The notes below the pieces were generated by a model. That model did not search any database. It was not told the origin of the DNA and was given only the letters and a program-made list of their open reading frames with translations. DNA of 64,000 nt, from assembly GCF_024448695.1 (NCBI RefSeq), contig NZ_JAMOHY010000003.1, forward strand, positions 1-64,000. The letters are read 5' to 3'. The first letter of the stretch is position 1; each line of letters starts with the position of its first letter. The translations under genes were made by a program, and so were the position numbers. Of the stretch, positions 56,432-64,000 are shown in pieces. Source of the stretch: Stutzerimonas stutzeri. Lineage in GTDB: Bacteria > Pseudomonadota > Gammaproteobacteria > Pseudomonadales > Pseudomonadaceae.

Positions 56432-57205
56432 TCAGAACGCGGGGACGACCGCACCCTGGTACTTCTCTTCGATGAACTGGCGAACCTCTTCGCTGTGCAG
56501 CGCGGCGGCGAGTTTCTGCATGGCGTCGCTGTCCTTGTTGTCCGGACGGGCGACGAGGATGTTCACGTAGGGCGAGTCGCTGCCTTCGATGACCAGTGCG
56601 TCTTCGGTGGGGTTCAGCTTGGCTTCCAGCGCGTAGTTGGTGTTGATCAGCGCCAGGTCGACCTGGGTCAGCACGCGCGGCAGGGTTGCGGCTTCGAGCT
56701 CGCGGATCTTGATGTTCTTCGGGTTCTCGGCGATGTCCTTCGGCGTGGCGGTGATGCCGGCGCCTTCCTTGAGCCCGATCACGCCAGCTTTTTCCAGCAG
56801 CAGCAGCGCGCGACCGCCGTTGGTGGCGTCGTTGGGGATGACCACGGTGGCGCCATTGGGCAGTTCGTCCAGCGACTTGACCTTGCTCGAGTAGGCCCCA
56901 AAGGGTTCGATATGCACGCCGGCCACGCTGACCAGATCGGTGCCCTTGCCCTTGTTGAACTCATCCAGGTACGGCTGGTGCTGGAAGAAGTTGGCGTCCA
57001 GACGCTTCTCGGCGACCTGGATGTTCGGCTGCACGTAATCGGTGAAGACCTTCACGTTCAGCTCGACACCTTGCTCGGCCAGCTGCGGCTTGACGAACTC
57101 CAGCAGCTCGGCGTGCGGCACGGCGGTGGCGGCCACGGTCAGGGTTTCGGCGGCCTGTGCGGAAAATGCCGCGACGGTGGCCAGGGCGGCAATCAGTTTC
57201 TTCAT
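56432..57205 (-). CDS. metQ: Methionine ABC transporter substrate-binding protein
   Basis: A 257-residue periplasmic binding protein of the NlpA/MetQ family that captures methionine. Signal peptide MKKLIAALATVAAFSAQA is cut by signal peptidase I; unlike many MetQ proteins it has no lipobox Cys. FFQHQPYLDEFN, NDATNGGRALLLLEKAG and the NTNYALEA segment are typical. It follows metI by 58 bases in the metN-metI-metQ operon. Confidence 0.94.
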   Translation of the reverse strand: MKKLIAALATVAAFSAQAAETLTVAATAVPHAELLEFVKPQLAEQGVELNVKVFTDYVQPNIQVAEKRLDANFFQHQPYLDEFNKGKGTDLVSVAGVHIEPFGAYSSKVKSLDELPNGATVVIPNDATNGGRALLLLEKAGVIGLKEGAGITATPKDIAENPKNIKIRELEAATLPRVLTQVDLALINTNYALEAKLNPTEDALVIEGSDSPYVNILVARPDNKDSDAMQKLAAALHSEEVRQFIEEKYQGAVVPAF

Positions 57206-57263
57206 CGTTCGGTTCCTTCGTAGATTGAGTGGGGTGCGAAGGTTCGCTCGCCCTGGTTGCGGT

Positions 57264-57941
57264 TCATTTGCGTGAAAAATGGGTGACCAGCCGGTCGCCG
57301 ACGCTTTGCAGCACCTGCACCAGTACCAGCAGCAGCACCACGGTGACCACCATCACGTCGGTCTGGAATCGCTGATAGCCGAAGCGGATCGCCAGGTCGC
57401 CGAGGCCGCCGGCCCCCACTACACCGGCCATCGCAGTGTAGGACACCAGGGTGATGGCAGTAACGGTGACCGCAGCGATGATGCCCGGTCGCGCCTCGGG
57501 CAGCAATGCGCTGAAGATGATCTGCCGCGTGGTGGCACCCATCGCCTGAGTCGCCTCGATGATGCCGCGGTCCACTTCGCGCAGCGCGGTTTCCACCAGG
57601 CGCGCGAAGAACGGTGCAGCGCCCACCACCAGCGGCGGAATGGCACCGGCCACGCCCAGCGAGGTGCCGGTGATCAGCACGGTGAAGGGGATCATCACGA
57701 TCAGCAGGATGATGAACGGCAGCGAGCGCAGCACGTTGACCACGAACGACAGCGCGGCATACAGCGGCGCGTTTTCGAACAGCTGGCGCGGACCGCAGAG
57801 AAACAGCAGCACGCCCAGCGGCAGGCCGAGCAGGATGGTAAACAGCAGCGAGCCGCCGAGCATCAGCAGGGTGTCCAGCGTCGCCAGCCAGATCTCGTAC
57901 CAGTCGACATTCCCTAACAAGGAGCTGAAAAAGGCGTCCAT
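57264..57941 (-). CDS. metI: Methionine ABC transporter permease
   Basis: A 225-residue permease with five membrane helices and the ABC-coupling EAA loop EVDRGIIEATQAMGATTRQIIFSALLPEA. It forms the channel with MetN. Its ATG overlaps the metN stop by one base. Confidence 0.96.
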   Translation of the reverse strand: MDAFFSSLLGNVDWYEIWLATLDTLLMLGGSLLFTILLGLPLGVLLFLCGPRQLFENAPLYAALSFVVNVLRSLPFIILLIVMIPFTVLITGTSLGVAGAIPPLVVGAAPFFARLVETALREVDRGIIEATQAMGATTRQIIFSALLPEARPGIIAAVTVTAITLVSYTAMAGVVGAGGLGDLAIRFGYQRFQTDVMVVTVVLLLVLVQVLQSVGDRLVTHFSRK

Positions 57942-58948
57942 CAGCGCAATACCTCCACGTGCACGTCGGCGGCCTGCAGTTGTGCCATTGCCGCCGCCAT
58001 GTCACCGCCGATCAGCGCCAGCGTGAGCTGGCCGTAGGGGGTGTCCTTGATGCGATCGATGCGCCCGGAAAGGATGCTGTAGTCGACCCCGGTTTCACGG
58101 GCGACGGTGCCCAACAGTGGCTTGTAGGTGGCATCGCCCTGGAAGGTCAGGCGCAGGATGCGGCCCGGCACGTGGGCGAAATCGTCGTGCAGCTCGCTTT
58201 CATCCATCGCCTCGTCTTCCAGCACGAAGCGCTGGGTGGTCGGGTGCTTGGGGTGCAGGAACACCTCGGTGACCGGCCCCTGCTCGACGATGGCGCCGGC
58301 GTCCATCACCGCCACGCGGTCGCAGACGCGGCGGATCACGTCCATCTCGTGGGTGATCAGCACGATGGTCAGCTTCAGCTCGCGATTGATCTCGGCCAAC
58401 AGCTGCAGCACCGATGCCGTGGTCTGCGGGTCGAGGGCGCTGGTGGCCTCGTCGCAGAGCAGGATGCTCGGCTCGGTGGCCAGCGCCCGGGCAATGCCGA
58501 CGCGCTGCTTCTGACCGCCAGAGAGCTGCGCCGGGTACTTGCGCGCGTGATCCTTGAGACCAACGCGGTCGAGCAAAGCGGCGACGCGGGCGTCGATTTC
58601 GCTGCGCGAGCGGATGCCGGCCAGGCGCAGCGGCATGGCGACGTTGTCCGCCACGGTCTTGGACATCAGCAGGTTGAAGTGCTGGAAGATCATCCCGACG
58701 CGCTGGCGGAAGCGCCGCAGGCCGTCGGCATCCAGCGCGGTGACGTCGTCACCGCTGACCAGAATGCGCCCGCCGGAGGGTTCCTCGAGGCGGTTGATCA
58801 GGCGCAGCAGCGTGCTCTTGCCGGCGCCGGAGTGGCCGATCAGGCCGAAGATTTCACCGGAGGCGATCTCCAGCTGCGTCGGCTGTAGGGCAGGGACATC
58901 TCTGCCGCCGGTCCGATAGGTTTTGTGGACTTGATGGAATTCGATCAC
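57941..58948 (-). CDS. metN: Methionine ABC transporter ATP-binding protein
   Basis: A 335-residue ATPase with Walker [10 protein letters not shown], signature [15 protein letters not shown], Walker [14 protein letters not shown] and a C-terminal NIL/ACT-like domain (about 265-335) that senses methionine. GTG at 58948 gives the family N-terminus ([10 protein letters not shown]); an ATG 43 codons upstream is rejected. First gene of the operon, divergent from katE. Confidence 0.95.
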   Translation of the reverse strand: MIEFHQVHKTYRTGGRDVPALQPTQLEIASGEIFGLIGHSGAGKSTLLRLINRLEEPSGGRILVSGDDVTALDADGLRRFRQRVGMIFQHFNLLMSKTVADNVAMPLRLAGIRSRSEIDARVAALLDRVGLKDHARKYPAQLSGGQKQRVGIARALATEPSILLCDEATSALDPQTTASVLQLLAEINRELKLTIVLITHEMDVIRRVCDRVAVMDAGAIVEQGPVTEVFLHPKHPTTQRFVLEDEAMDESELHDDFAHVPGRILRLTFQGDATYKPLLGTVARETGVDYSILSGRIDRIKDTPYGQLTLALIGGDMAAAMAQLQAADVHVEVLR

Positions 58949-59212
58949 GGGCGAACCTTGTGGGTGCGGCGTTCGTTGCCGGGATAATCGGCGAAAGGTG
59001 GCCATTCTACTCGTTTGGCGCCGAGGTCGCTCGTCCGCGCGGGTGGGATTAAGCAAAAGCATGGTGCCGATAGGCAAAGCAAATCAACGCAGACGGCAAC
59101 CTTGCGACGATTGGCGGGGTCACTAATCGGTACGCCGTGAATAGATCACCTATCAGGTCCAGAGCGTGGCCCGATCATTCGCGGTTCAGCTCACCGCAAA
59201 CGGAGGCCCATC

Positions 59213-61348
59213 ATGACCGACAAAACCCCCAAACAGAGCGAGCTGGCCGGCACCGATACCGTCGACCGCGCCAATCACAACACCAAGCTCGATCAGTTGG
59301 AAGCGTTTCGCAGCGACGCCACCGGCGAGGCGCTGCGCACCAACCAGGGCGTGAAGATCGCCGACAACCAGAACACCCTCAAGGCCGGCGATCGTGGGCC
59401 CTCGCTGCTCGAAGATTTCATCATGCGCGAGAAAATCACCCACTTCGACCATGAGCGCATTCCCGAGCGCATCGTGCATGCCCGCGGCGCCGCGGCGCAC
59501 GGCGTGTTCCAGAGCTACGCCGATCACAGCTGGCTGACCAAGGCCTCGTTCCTTTCCGCCGAAGGCAAGGAAACCCCGGTCTTTACGCGCTTCTCCACCG
59601 TGCAGGGTTCGCGTGGCTCGGCGGACACCGTGCGTGACGTGCGCGGCTTCGCCACCAAGTTCTACACCGACGAGGGCAACTTCGACCTGGTCGGCAACAA
59701 CATGCCGGTGTTCTTCATTCAGGACGCGATCAAGTTTCCCGACTTCGTGCATGCAGTCAAACCTGAGCCGCACAACGAAATTCCGCAGGCCCAGTCGGCT
59801 CACGACAGCTTCTGGGATTTCGTCTCGCTGACCCCGGAATCGGCGCACATGGTGCTCTGGACCATGTCCGACCGCGCCCTGCCGCGCAGCTACCGGGCGA
59901 TGGAAGGCTTCGGCGTGCACACCTTCCGCCTGATCAACGCCGAGGGCGTCAGCCGCTTTGTCAAGTTCCACTGGAAACCGGTGGCCGGTGCCTTCTCGCT
60001 GGTCTGGGACGAGACGCTGAAGATTGCCGGCAAAGACCCGGACTTCAACCGCCGCGACATGTGGGAGTCCATCGAGATGGGCGACTACTTTGAGTGGGAG
60101 CTGGGCGTGCAGGTGGTGGAAGAGGCTGATGAGCACAGCTTCGACTTCGACCTGCTCGACCCGACCAAGATCATCCCCGAGGAGCTGGTGCCGGTGCAGA
60201 AGCTCGGCAAGATGACCCTCAATCGCAACCCGGACAACTTCTTCGCCGAAACCGAGCAGGCCGCCTTCCACATCGGCCACATCGTGCCGGGCATCGACTT
60301 CACCAACGATCCGCTGCTGCAGGGCCGGTTGTTCTCCTACACCGACACCCAGCTGCTGCGTCTCGGTGGGCCGAACTTCCACGAGATCCCGATCAACCGC
60401 CCGCTGTGCCCGTTCCATAACAACCAGCGCGATGCCTTCCATCGCCAGACGATCCACAAGGGCCGCGCCAACTACGAGCCCAACTCGATCGACAGCGGCT
60501 GGCCCAAGGAAACCCCGCCGGCGGCCCAGGGCGGCGGTTTCGAGAGCTATCCGGAGCGGGTCGAAGGGCACAAGATCCGCAACCGCAGCGAATCCTTCGG
60601 CGACCACTTCTCCCAGGCCACGCTGTTCTGGAACAGCATGAGCGCGCCGGAGAAGGAGCACATCATCGGCGCCTACACCTTCGAACTCGGCAAGGTGGAG
60701 CGGGTGTTCATCCGCGAGCGCCAGGTCAACGAGATCCTCGCCAACATCGACCTGGAGCTGGCTCGCCGCGTCGCCGAGAATCTCGGCCTGCCGGTGCCGA
60801 GCGCGCCGACCGTGACCACCAAGCCGTCCAGCGTGCAGAGCTCGCCGGCCCTGAGTCTGATGAATCACGTGCCGGGCAACATCAAGTCGCGCAAGGTGGC
60901 GATTCTGGTGGCGAACGGCGTCGATGGCGCGGCGGTTGATGCGTTCAAGGCCAGGCTGGCCAAGGAAAGCGCGCTGGCCAAGATTATCGGCCCGTCGCCG
61001 GCTCCGGTGAAAACGGCGGACGGCACGATGCTGCCGGTCGATGCCGCGATGGACGGCATGCCCTCGGTGATGTTCGACGCGGTGTTCGTTCCCGGTGGCG
61101 TCGATGCGGCTGCGGTCATGGCCAAGTCCGGCGAGGCCAAGCACTACCTGCTGGAAGCCTATAAGCATCTCAAGCCCGTCGTGATGCTTGGGGCGGCGCG
61201 TCCGTTGCTGGCGAGCCTGGGCCTGCAGCCCGATGCCGGCCTGCTGGAGGGTGATGACGTGGATGCGGTGTTCGGCGCCTTCGCTCAGGCGCTCGGTCAG
61301 CATCGGGTCTGGGATCGCGAGGCCGCAGCGGAGGCGATTCCGGCGTAA
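59213..61348 (+). CDS. katE: Catalase HPII, large-subunit type
   Basis: A 711-residue monofunctional heme catalase. The distal His is H89 in [46 protein letters not shown] and the distal Asn in [10 protein letters not shown] follow, and the proximal Tyr is in [14 protein letters not shown]. The C-terminal 150 residues ([20 protein letters not shown] onward) are the DJ-1/GATase-like domain found only in large catalases. ATG at 59213 with CGGAGG eight bases upstream. Divergent from metN across 264 bases. Confidence 0.96.
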   Translation: MTDKTPKQSELAGTDTVDRANHNTKLDQLEAFRSDATGEALRTNQGVKIADNQNTLKAGDRGPSLLEDFIMREKITHFDHERIPERIVHARGAAAHGVFQSYADHSWLTKASFLSAEGKETPVFTRFSTVQGSRGSADTVRDVRGFATKFYTDEGNFDLVGNNMPVFFIQDAIKFPDFVHAVKPEPHNEIPQAQSAHDSFWDFVSLTPESAHMVLWTMSDRALPRSYRAMEGFGVHTFRLINAEGVSRFVKFHWKPVAGAFSLVWDETLKIAGKDPDFNRRDMWESIEMGDYFEWELGVQVVEEADEHSFDFDLLDPTKIIPEELVPVQKLGKMTLNRNPDNFFAETEQAAFHIGHIVPGIDFTNDPLLQGRLFSYTDTQLLRLGGPNFHEIPINRPLCPFHNNQRDAFHRQTIHKGRANYEPNSIDSGWPKETPPAAQGGGFESYPERVEGHKIRNRSESFGDHFSQATLFWNSMSAPEKEHIIGAYTFELGKVERVFIRERQVNEILANIDLELARRVAENLGLPVPSAPTVTTKPSSVQSSPALSLMNHVPGNIKSRKVAILVANGVDGAAVDAFKARLAKESALAKIIGPSPAPVKTADGTMLPVDAAMDGMPSVMFDAVFVPGGVDAAAVMAKSGEAKHYLLEAYKHLKPVVMLGAARPLLASLGLQPDAGLLEGDDVDAVFGAFAQALGQHRVWDREAAAEAIPA

Positions 61349-61356
61349 CGGGTGTG

Positions 61357-61595
61357 CGTAGGGTGGATGGTCGAAGCCATCCACGCGGTTCGACGGCTGG
61401 TCCGGCGCGGTGTGGTCGGGGGCCGTCTGCGTGGAAAACCGCTTCGCGGGTTTTCCACCCTACACTGGCCTCCAGCGCGAGCAGGACCGTAGGGTCGATG
61501 GCCGCAGCCATCCACGCGGTGCGGCGACTGGCTCGGCACACGATGTGTTCGGGTGACTCGCATGGAAAATCGCTGTGCGAGTTTTCCATCCTGCG
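61357..61595. repeat. Two tandem copies of the composite hairpin repeat
   Basis: Copy one (61357-61462) starts CGTAGGGTGGATGG and ends with GTTTTCCACCCTAC; copy two (61488-61593) starts CGTAGGGTCGATGG and ends GTTTTCCATCCTGC. Each has a left hairpin with CCATCC and a right hairpin of GTGGAAAA/TTTTCCAC type (61431-61458; 61562-61589), and a shared ATCCACGCGGT linker. They fill the space between katE and the convergent ygjP-like gene. Confidence 0.75.
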
Positions 61596-61607
61596 CGAGG
61601 CGCCTCG

Positions 61608-62105
61608 TCAGCTGTCTTGCAGCTCCCGCCAATGCAGAAACAACCGTAGGTCGAACTCGATCTGCCCGTAGCCTGGGAGCATGTGCTCGCAGAGTTTGTA
61701 GAAGGCACGGTTGTGCTCGCTCTCGCGCAGGTGGGCGAGTTCGTGGACGACGATCATCTGCAGAAATTCCGGCGCCGCGTCCCTGAACAGCGCGGCGACG
61801 CGAATCTCCTTCTTCGCCTTGAGTTTGCCGCCCTGCACCCGTGACACCGCGGTGTGCAGGCCAAGGGCACGATGGGTGAGGTCCAGCCGACCGTCATAGA
61901 GCACTTTGTCGATCGGTGGTGTGCTTTTCAGGTAGTCCTGCTTGAGTTTCTGCACATAGCTGTACAGCGCCTTGTCGCTCTGCACTTCGTGCCGTGCAGG
62001 GTAACGACGCTGCAGATAGTCGCCCAGGCGCTGCTCGGCGATCAGCTGGCGAACCTGCGCCAGCAGCGGCTCAGGGTAGCCGCGCAGGTACTTGAGATCG
62101 GTCAT
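61608..62105 (-). CDS. YgjP-like zinc metallopeptidase
   Basis: A 165-residue protein with HELAHLRESEH (H121, E122, H125, and H131), the YgjP/WLM-type zinc site, and an LGLHTAVSRVQGGKLKAKKEIRV lead-in strand. Cytosolic, no signal. Activity is unknown for this branch. It starts three bases after the end of znuB on the same strand. Confidence 0.88.
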   Translation of the reverse strand: MTDLKYLRGYPEPLLAQVRQLIAEQRLGDYLQRRYPARHEVQSDKALYSYVQKLKQDYLKSTPPIDKVLYDGRLDLTHRALGLHTAVSRVQGGKLKAKKEIRVAALFRDAAPEFLQMIVVHELAHLRESEHNRAFYKLCEHMLPGYGQIEFDLRLFLHWRELQDS

Positions 62106-62108
62106 AGC

Positions 62109-62894
62109 TCAGGCCCTGCGAGGCCAGGCGAAGCTGAGCAGAAACAGTGCGGCGGCGCTGACCACGATGGACGGGCCGGCCGGGGTGTCCTCGTACCAGG
62201 ACAGCGTCAGCCCCAGGCATACCGCGACGATACCCAGCACGCTGGCGCCAAAGGCCATCTGCTCCGGGGTGCGCGCATGGCGTTGCGCGGCGGCGGCGGG
62301 AATGATCAGCAGCGCGGTGATCAGCAGCACGCCGACGATCTTCATCGCCACGGCGATCACCACCGCGATCAGCAACATCAGCGCCAGGCGAATGCCGGCC
62401 ACCGGCAGGCCTTCGACCTTGGCCAGTTCCTCGTGCACGGTGATTGCCAGCAGAGGCCGCCAGAGCGGAATCAGCATCAGCAGCACCAGCGCGCTGCCGC
62501 CGACGATCCAGGCCAGATCGCTCGGCCCGACGGCAAGCAGGTCGCCGAACAGGTAGCCCATCAGATCGACCCGCACGTCCTTCATGAAGCTCAGCGACAC
62601 CAGCCCCAGCGACAGTGTGCTGTGGGCGAGGATGCCGAGCAGGGTGTCCGAGGCCAGCGGCTGGCGCTGTTGCAGGGTCACCAGCAGCAAGGCGAGCAGC
62701 ACGCAGCCGACTGTCACTGCCAGGGTCAGGTTGACGTCGAGCATCAGCCCGAGGGCGACGCCGAACAGCGCGGCGTGGGACAGGGTGTCGCCGAAATAGG
62801 CCATGCGCCGCCAGACGACGAACGAGCCGAGCGGGCCGGCGACCAATGCCAGGGCGAGGCCGGCGAGCAGGGCGTTGAGTAGGAAATCGGGCAT
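62109..62894 (-). CDS. znuB: Zinc ABC transporter permease
   Basis: A 261-residue ABC-3 family permease with about eight helices (for example LLNALLAGLALALVAGPLGSFVVWRRMAYFGDTLSHAALFGVALG) that brings zinc across the inner membrane with ZnuC and ZnuA. Lies 12 bases downstream of znuC. The FVVWRRMAYFGDTLSHAAL block is diagnostic. Confidence 0.95.
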   Translation of the reverse strand: MPDFLLNALLAGLALALVAGPLGSFVVWRRMAYFGDTLSHAALFGVALGLMLDVNLTLAVTVGCVLLALLLVTLQQRQPLASDTLLGILAHSTLSLGLVSLSFMKDVRVDLMGYLFGDLLAVGPSDLAWIVGGSALVLLMLIPLWRPLLAITVHEELAKVEGLPVAGIRLALMLLIAVVIAVAMKIVGVLLITALLIIPAAAAQRHARTPEQMAFGASVLGIVAVCLGLTLSWYEDTPAGPSIVVSAAALFLLSFAWPRRA

Positions 62895-62906
62895 CGGAGG
62901 CTCTGT

Positions 62907-63677
62907 CTAGTGCTTGCAGTTCGGGCCGTGGACGTGGGGTTTGCCGGTCACCACGCTGCCGTGCAGGTCGTGGCTATGGTCGTGCTGGTGGTGATAGATC
63001 GCCAGGCTGCGGGCATCCTGGCCGAACAGCTCGATGAAGGCCGGGTCGCTGCTGACCTGTTCCGGATGCCCCGAGCAGCAGACGTGACGGTTCAGGCAGA
63101 CCACTTGATCGGTTGCGCTCATCACCAGGTGCAAATCGTGGGAGACCATCAGCACGCCGCAGCCGTAGCGGTCGCGCAGCACGCCGATCAGCCGGTACAG
63201 TTCGGCCTGGCCAGCCACGTCCACGCCTTGCACAGGTTCATCCAGCACCAGCAGCTCCGGTTCGCGCAGCAGGGCGCGGGCGAGCAGCACGCGCTGCATC
63301 TCGCCGCCGGAAATCCTCTGCAGCGGGCTGTCGATGACGTGTTCGGCGCCCACCTCACCCAGCGCCGCCAGTGCGCGGGCGCGGTCGACGCCGGGCACCA
63401 GGCGCAGAAAGCGCAGCACCGACAAGGGTAGGGTGGCGTCGACATGCAGTTTCTGCGGCATGTAGCCGACGCGCAGCTTCGGCTTGCGCCAGACATGGCC
63501 ACGATCGGGCTTGAGCAGGCCCAGCACCGCACGCACCAGCGTGGTCTTGCCGGCACCGTTGGGACCGATCAGCGTGACGATTTCGCCACGATGCACCTGC
63601 AGTTGCGCGCCTTCCAGCACGTTCTGGTTGGCGAAGCGCACGTGGATGTCATCCAGCCGCAGCAGCACCTCGCTCAT
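62907..63677 (-). CDS. znuC: Zinc ABC transporter ATP-binding protein
   Basis: A 256-residue ATPase with Walker [10 protein letters not shown], signature [15 protein letters not shown] and Walker [13 protein letters not shown]. The C-terminus is rich in His ([13 protein letters not shown] and HVHGPNCKH), a likely zinc-binding tail. ATG at 63677 overlaps the zur stop (ATGA); a start five codons upstream is also in frame. Expected to be co-transcribed with zur. Confidence 0.95.
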   Translation of the reverse strand: MSEVLLRLDDIHVRFANQNVLEGAQLQVHRGEIVTLIGPNGAGKTTLVRAVLGLLKPDRGHVWRKPKLRVGYMPQKLHVDATLPLSVLRFLRLVPGVDRARALAALGEVGAEHVIDSPLQRISGGEMQRVLLARALLREPELLVLDEPVQGVDVAGQAELYRLIGVLRDRYGCGVLMVSHDLHLVMSATDQVVCLNRHVCCSGHPEQVSSDPAFIELFGQDARSLAIYHHQHDHSHDLHGSVVTGKPHVHGPNCKH

Positions 63678-64000
63678 GCGGCGCTCCGGCATGGTGCGCA
63701 GAGGCCGACCACTTCAACAGTCTGGCCTTCGACGACAAAGTCTACGGTGCGTGCGGCGGCATCGATGGCCTCGGCAATCGCCCGCTGCTCCAGTTCGATG
63801 GCGGTGTGGCAGCTGCGACAGATGAGGAACTGGCCCTGATGCGGGTGCTCGGGACGGTTGCAGCCCATGAAGGCGTTGAGCGATGCGATGCGATGCACCA
63901 GACCGTTCTCCAGCAGGAAATCCAGCGCCCGATAGACGGTGGGCGGTGCGGCACGACGACCGTCCTGCTCGCTTAACGACGCGAGAATGTCGTAGGCGCC
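63674..64000 (-). CDS. zur: Zinc uptake regulator, Fur family (partial)
   Basis: The 3' 108 codons of a Fur-family repressor, cut by the window edge. The DNA-recognition helix region [22 protein letters not shown] is followed by the dimer domain with CRSCH and CAPC, the structural zinc cysteines. It is translated into znuC by a four-base overlap, so the zinc importer and its regulator are one unit. Also called Np20 in Pseudomonas. Confidence 0.93.
   Translation of the reverse strand, partial: GAYDILASLSEQDGRRAAPPTVYRALDFLLENGLVHRIASLNAFMGCNRPEHPHQGQFLICRSCHTAIELEQRAIAEAIDAAARTVDFVVEGQTVEVVGLCAPCRSAA

Noticed and set aside
58949-59077. Longer start for metN
   Set aside because: The extra 43 residues are Arg-rich and not homologous; the GTG at 58948 gives the standard MetN N-terminus.
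59186-61384. 732-codon open frame antisense to katE
   Set aside because: It mirrors the high-GC third-position pattern of katE, which has all catalase motifs. The antisense product shows no family resemblance.
61357-61595. Repeats at 61.4 kb as a CRISPR array
   Set aside because: Only two imperfect units of about 105 bases, no short identical repeats with unique spacers, and no cas genes nearby.

Overview
The window is chromosomal DNA from a high-GC gammaproteobacterium, almost certainly Pseudomonas in the broad sense. Gene families, start-codon habits and gene order all point there. From plsC to aroE the order matches, from memory, the origin-proximal segment of P. aeruginosa, and a second familiar stretch runs from prlC to the cytochrome oxidase cluster. 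The many GTAGGGTGGA-type hairpin repeats suggest the stutzeri/mendocina side of the group, but species cannot be fixed from this window. There is no rRNA, tRNA, CRISPR array, prophage or intact insertion sequence.

Layout. 1-17.2 kb is core: the end of ahpF, then lipid and LPS genes (plsC, gmhB, an LpxL-type acyltransferase), glyQS, tag, a PilZ protein, trkA-rsmB-fmt-def, a LysM protein, dprA, tsaC, qor, hemF and aroE. 17.2-27.6 kb is more variable: a DUF883 membrane protein, PBP7, a hybrid histidine kinase beside a MEDS-domain protein, an NfeD/SPFH pair, two small membrane proteins, two poorly known proteins and a YghU-type GST. It also holds a MITE-like inverted repeat and the broken tail of another histidine kinase. 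27.6-34.4 kb is an accessory glycan locus: galE is divergent from a tightly packed operon of glycosyltransferase, UDP-galactopyranose mutase, glycoside hydrolase and ABC exporter. 34.6-41.7 kb carries dodecin, a luciferase-like monooxygenase, two paralogous lipoproteins, a lipoprotein metallopeptidase, two tandem ferritin-like proteins, a HAD phosphatase and a gamma-carbonic-anhydrase-like protein.

41.7-47.7 kb holds an AraC regulator divergent from a bile-acid:Na+ symporter-family transporter, then prlC-yheV and a radical SAM gene with a near-perfect LexA box just before its start. 47.9-56.3 kb is a complete aa3-type cytochrome c oxidase locus with structural genes (coxB, coxA, coxC), copper and assembly factors (cox11, SURF1, SCO) and heme A synthesis (ctaA, ctaB). 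56.4-64 kb carries the methionine importer metNIQ, the large catalase katE, a YgjP-like metallopeptidase, and the zinc uptake genes znuCB with the 3' part of zur.

The observations most worth following are the predicted galactofuranose glycan operon, the two ferritin-like proteins, the LexA-box radical SAM gene, the inverted-repeat element wedged between two genes, and a dispersed family of GTGGA-stem hairpins that sometimes supply or abut stop codons.
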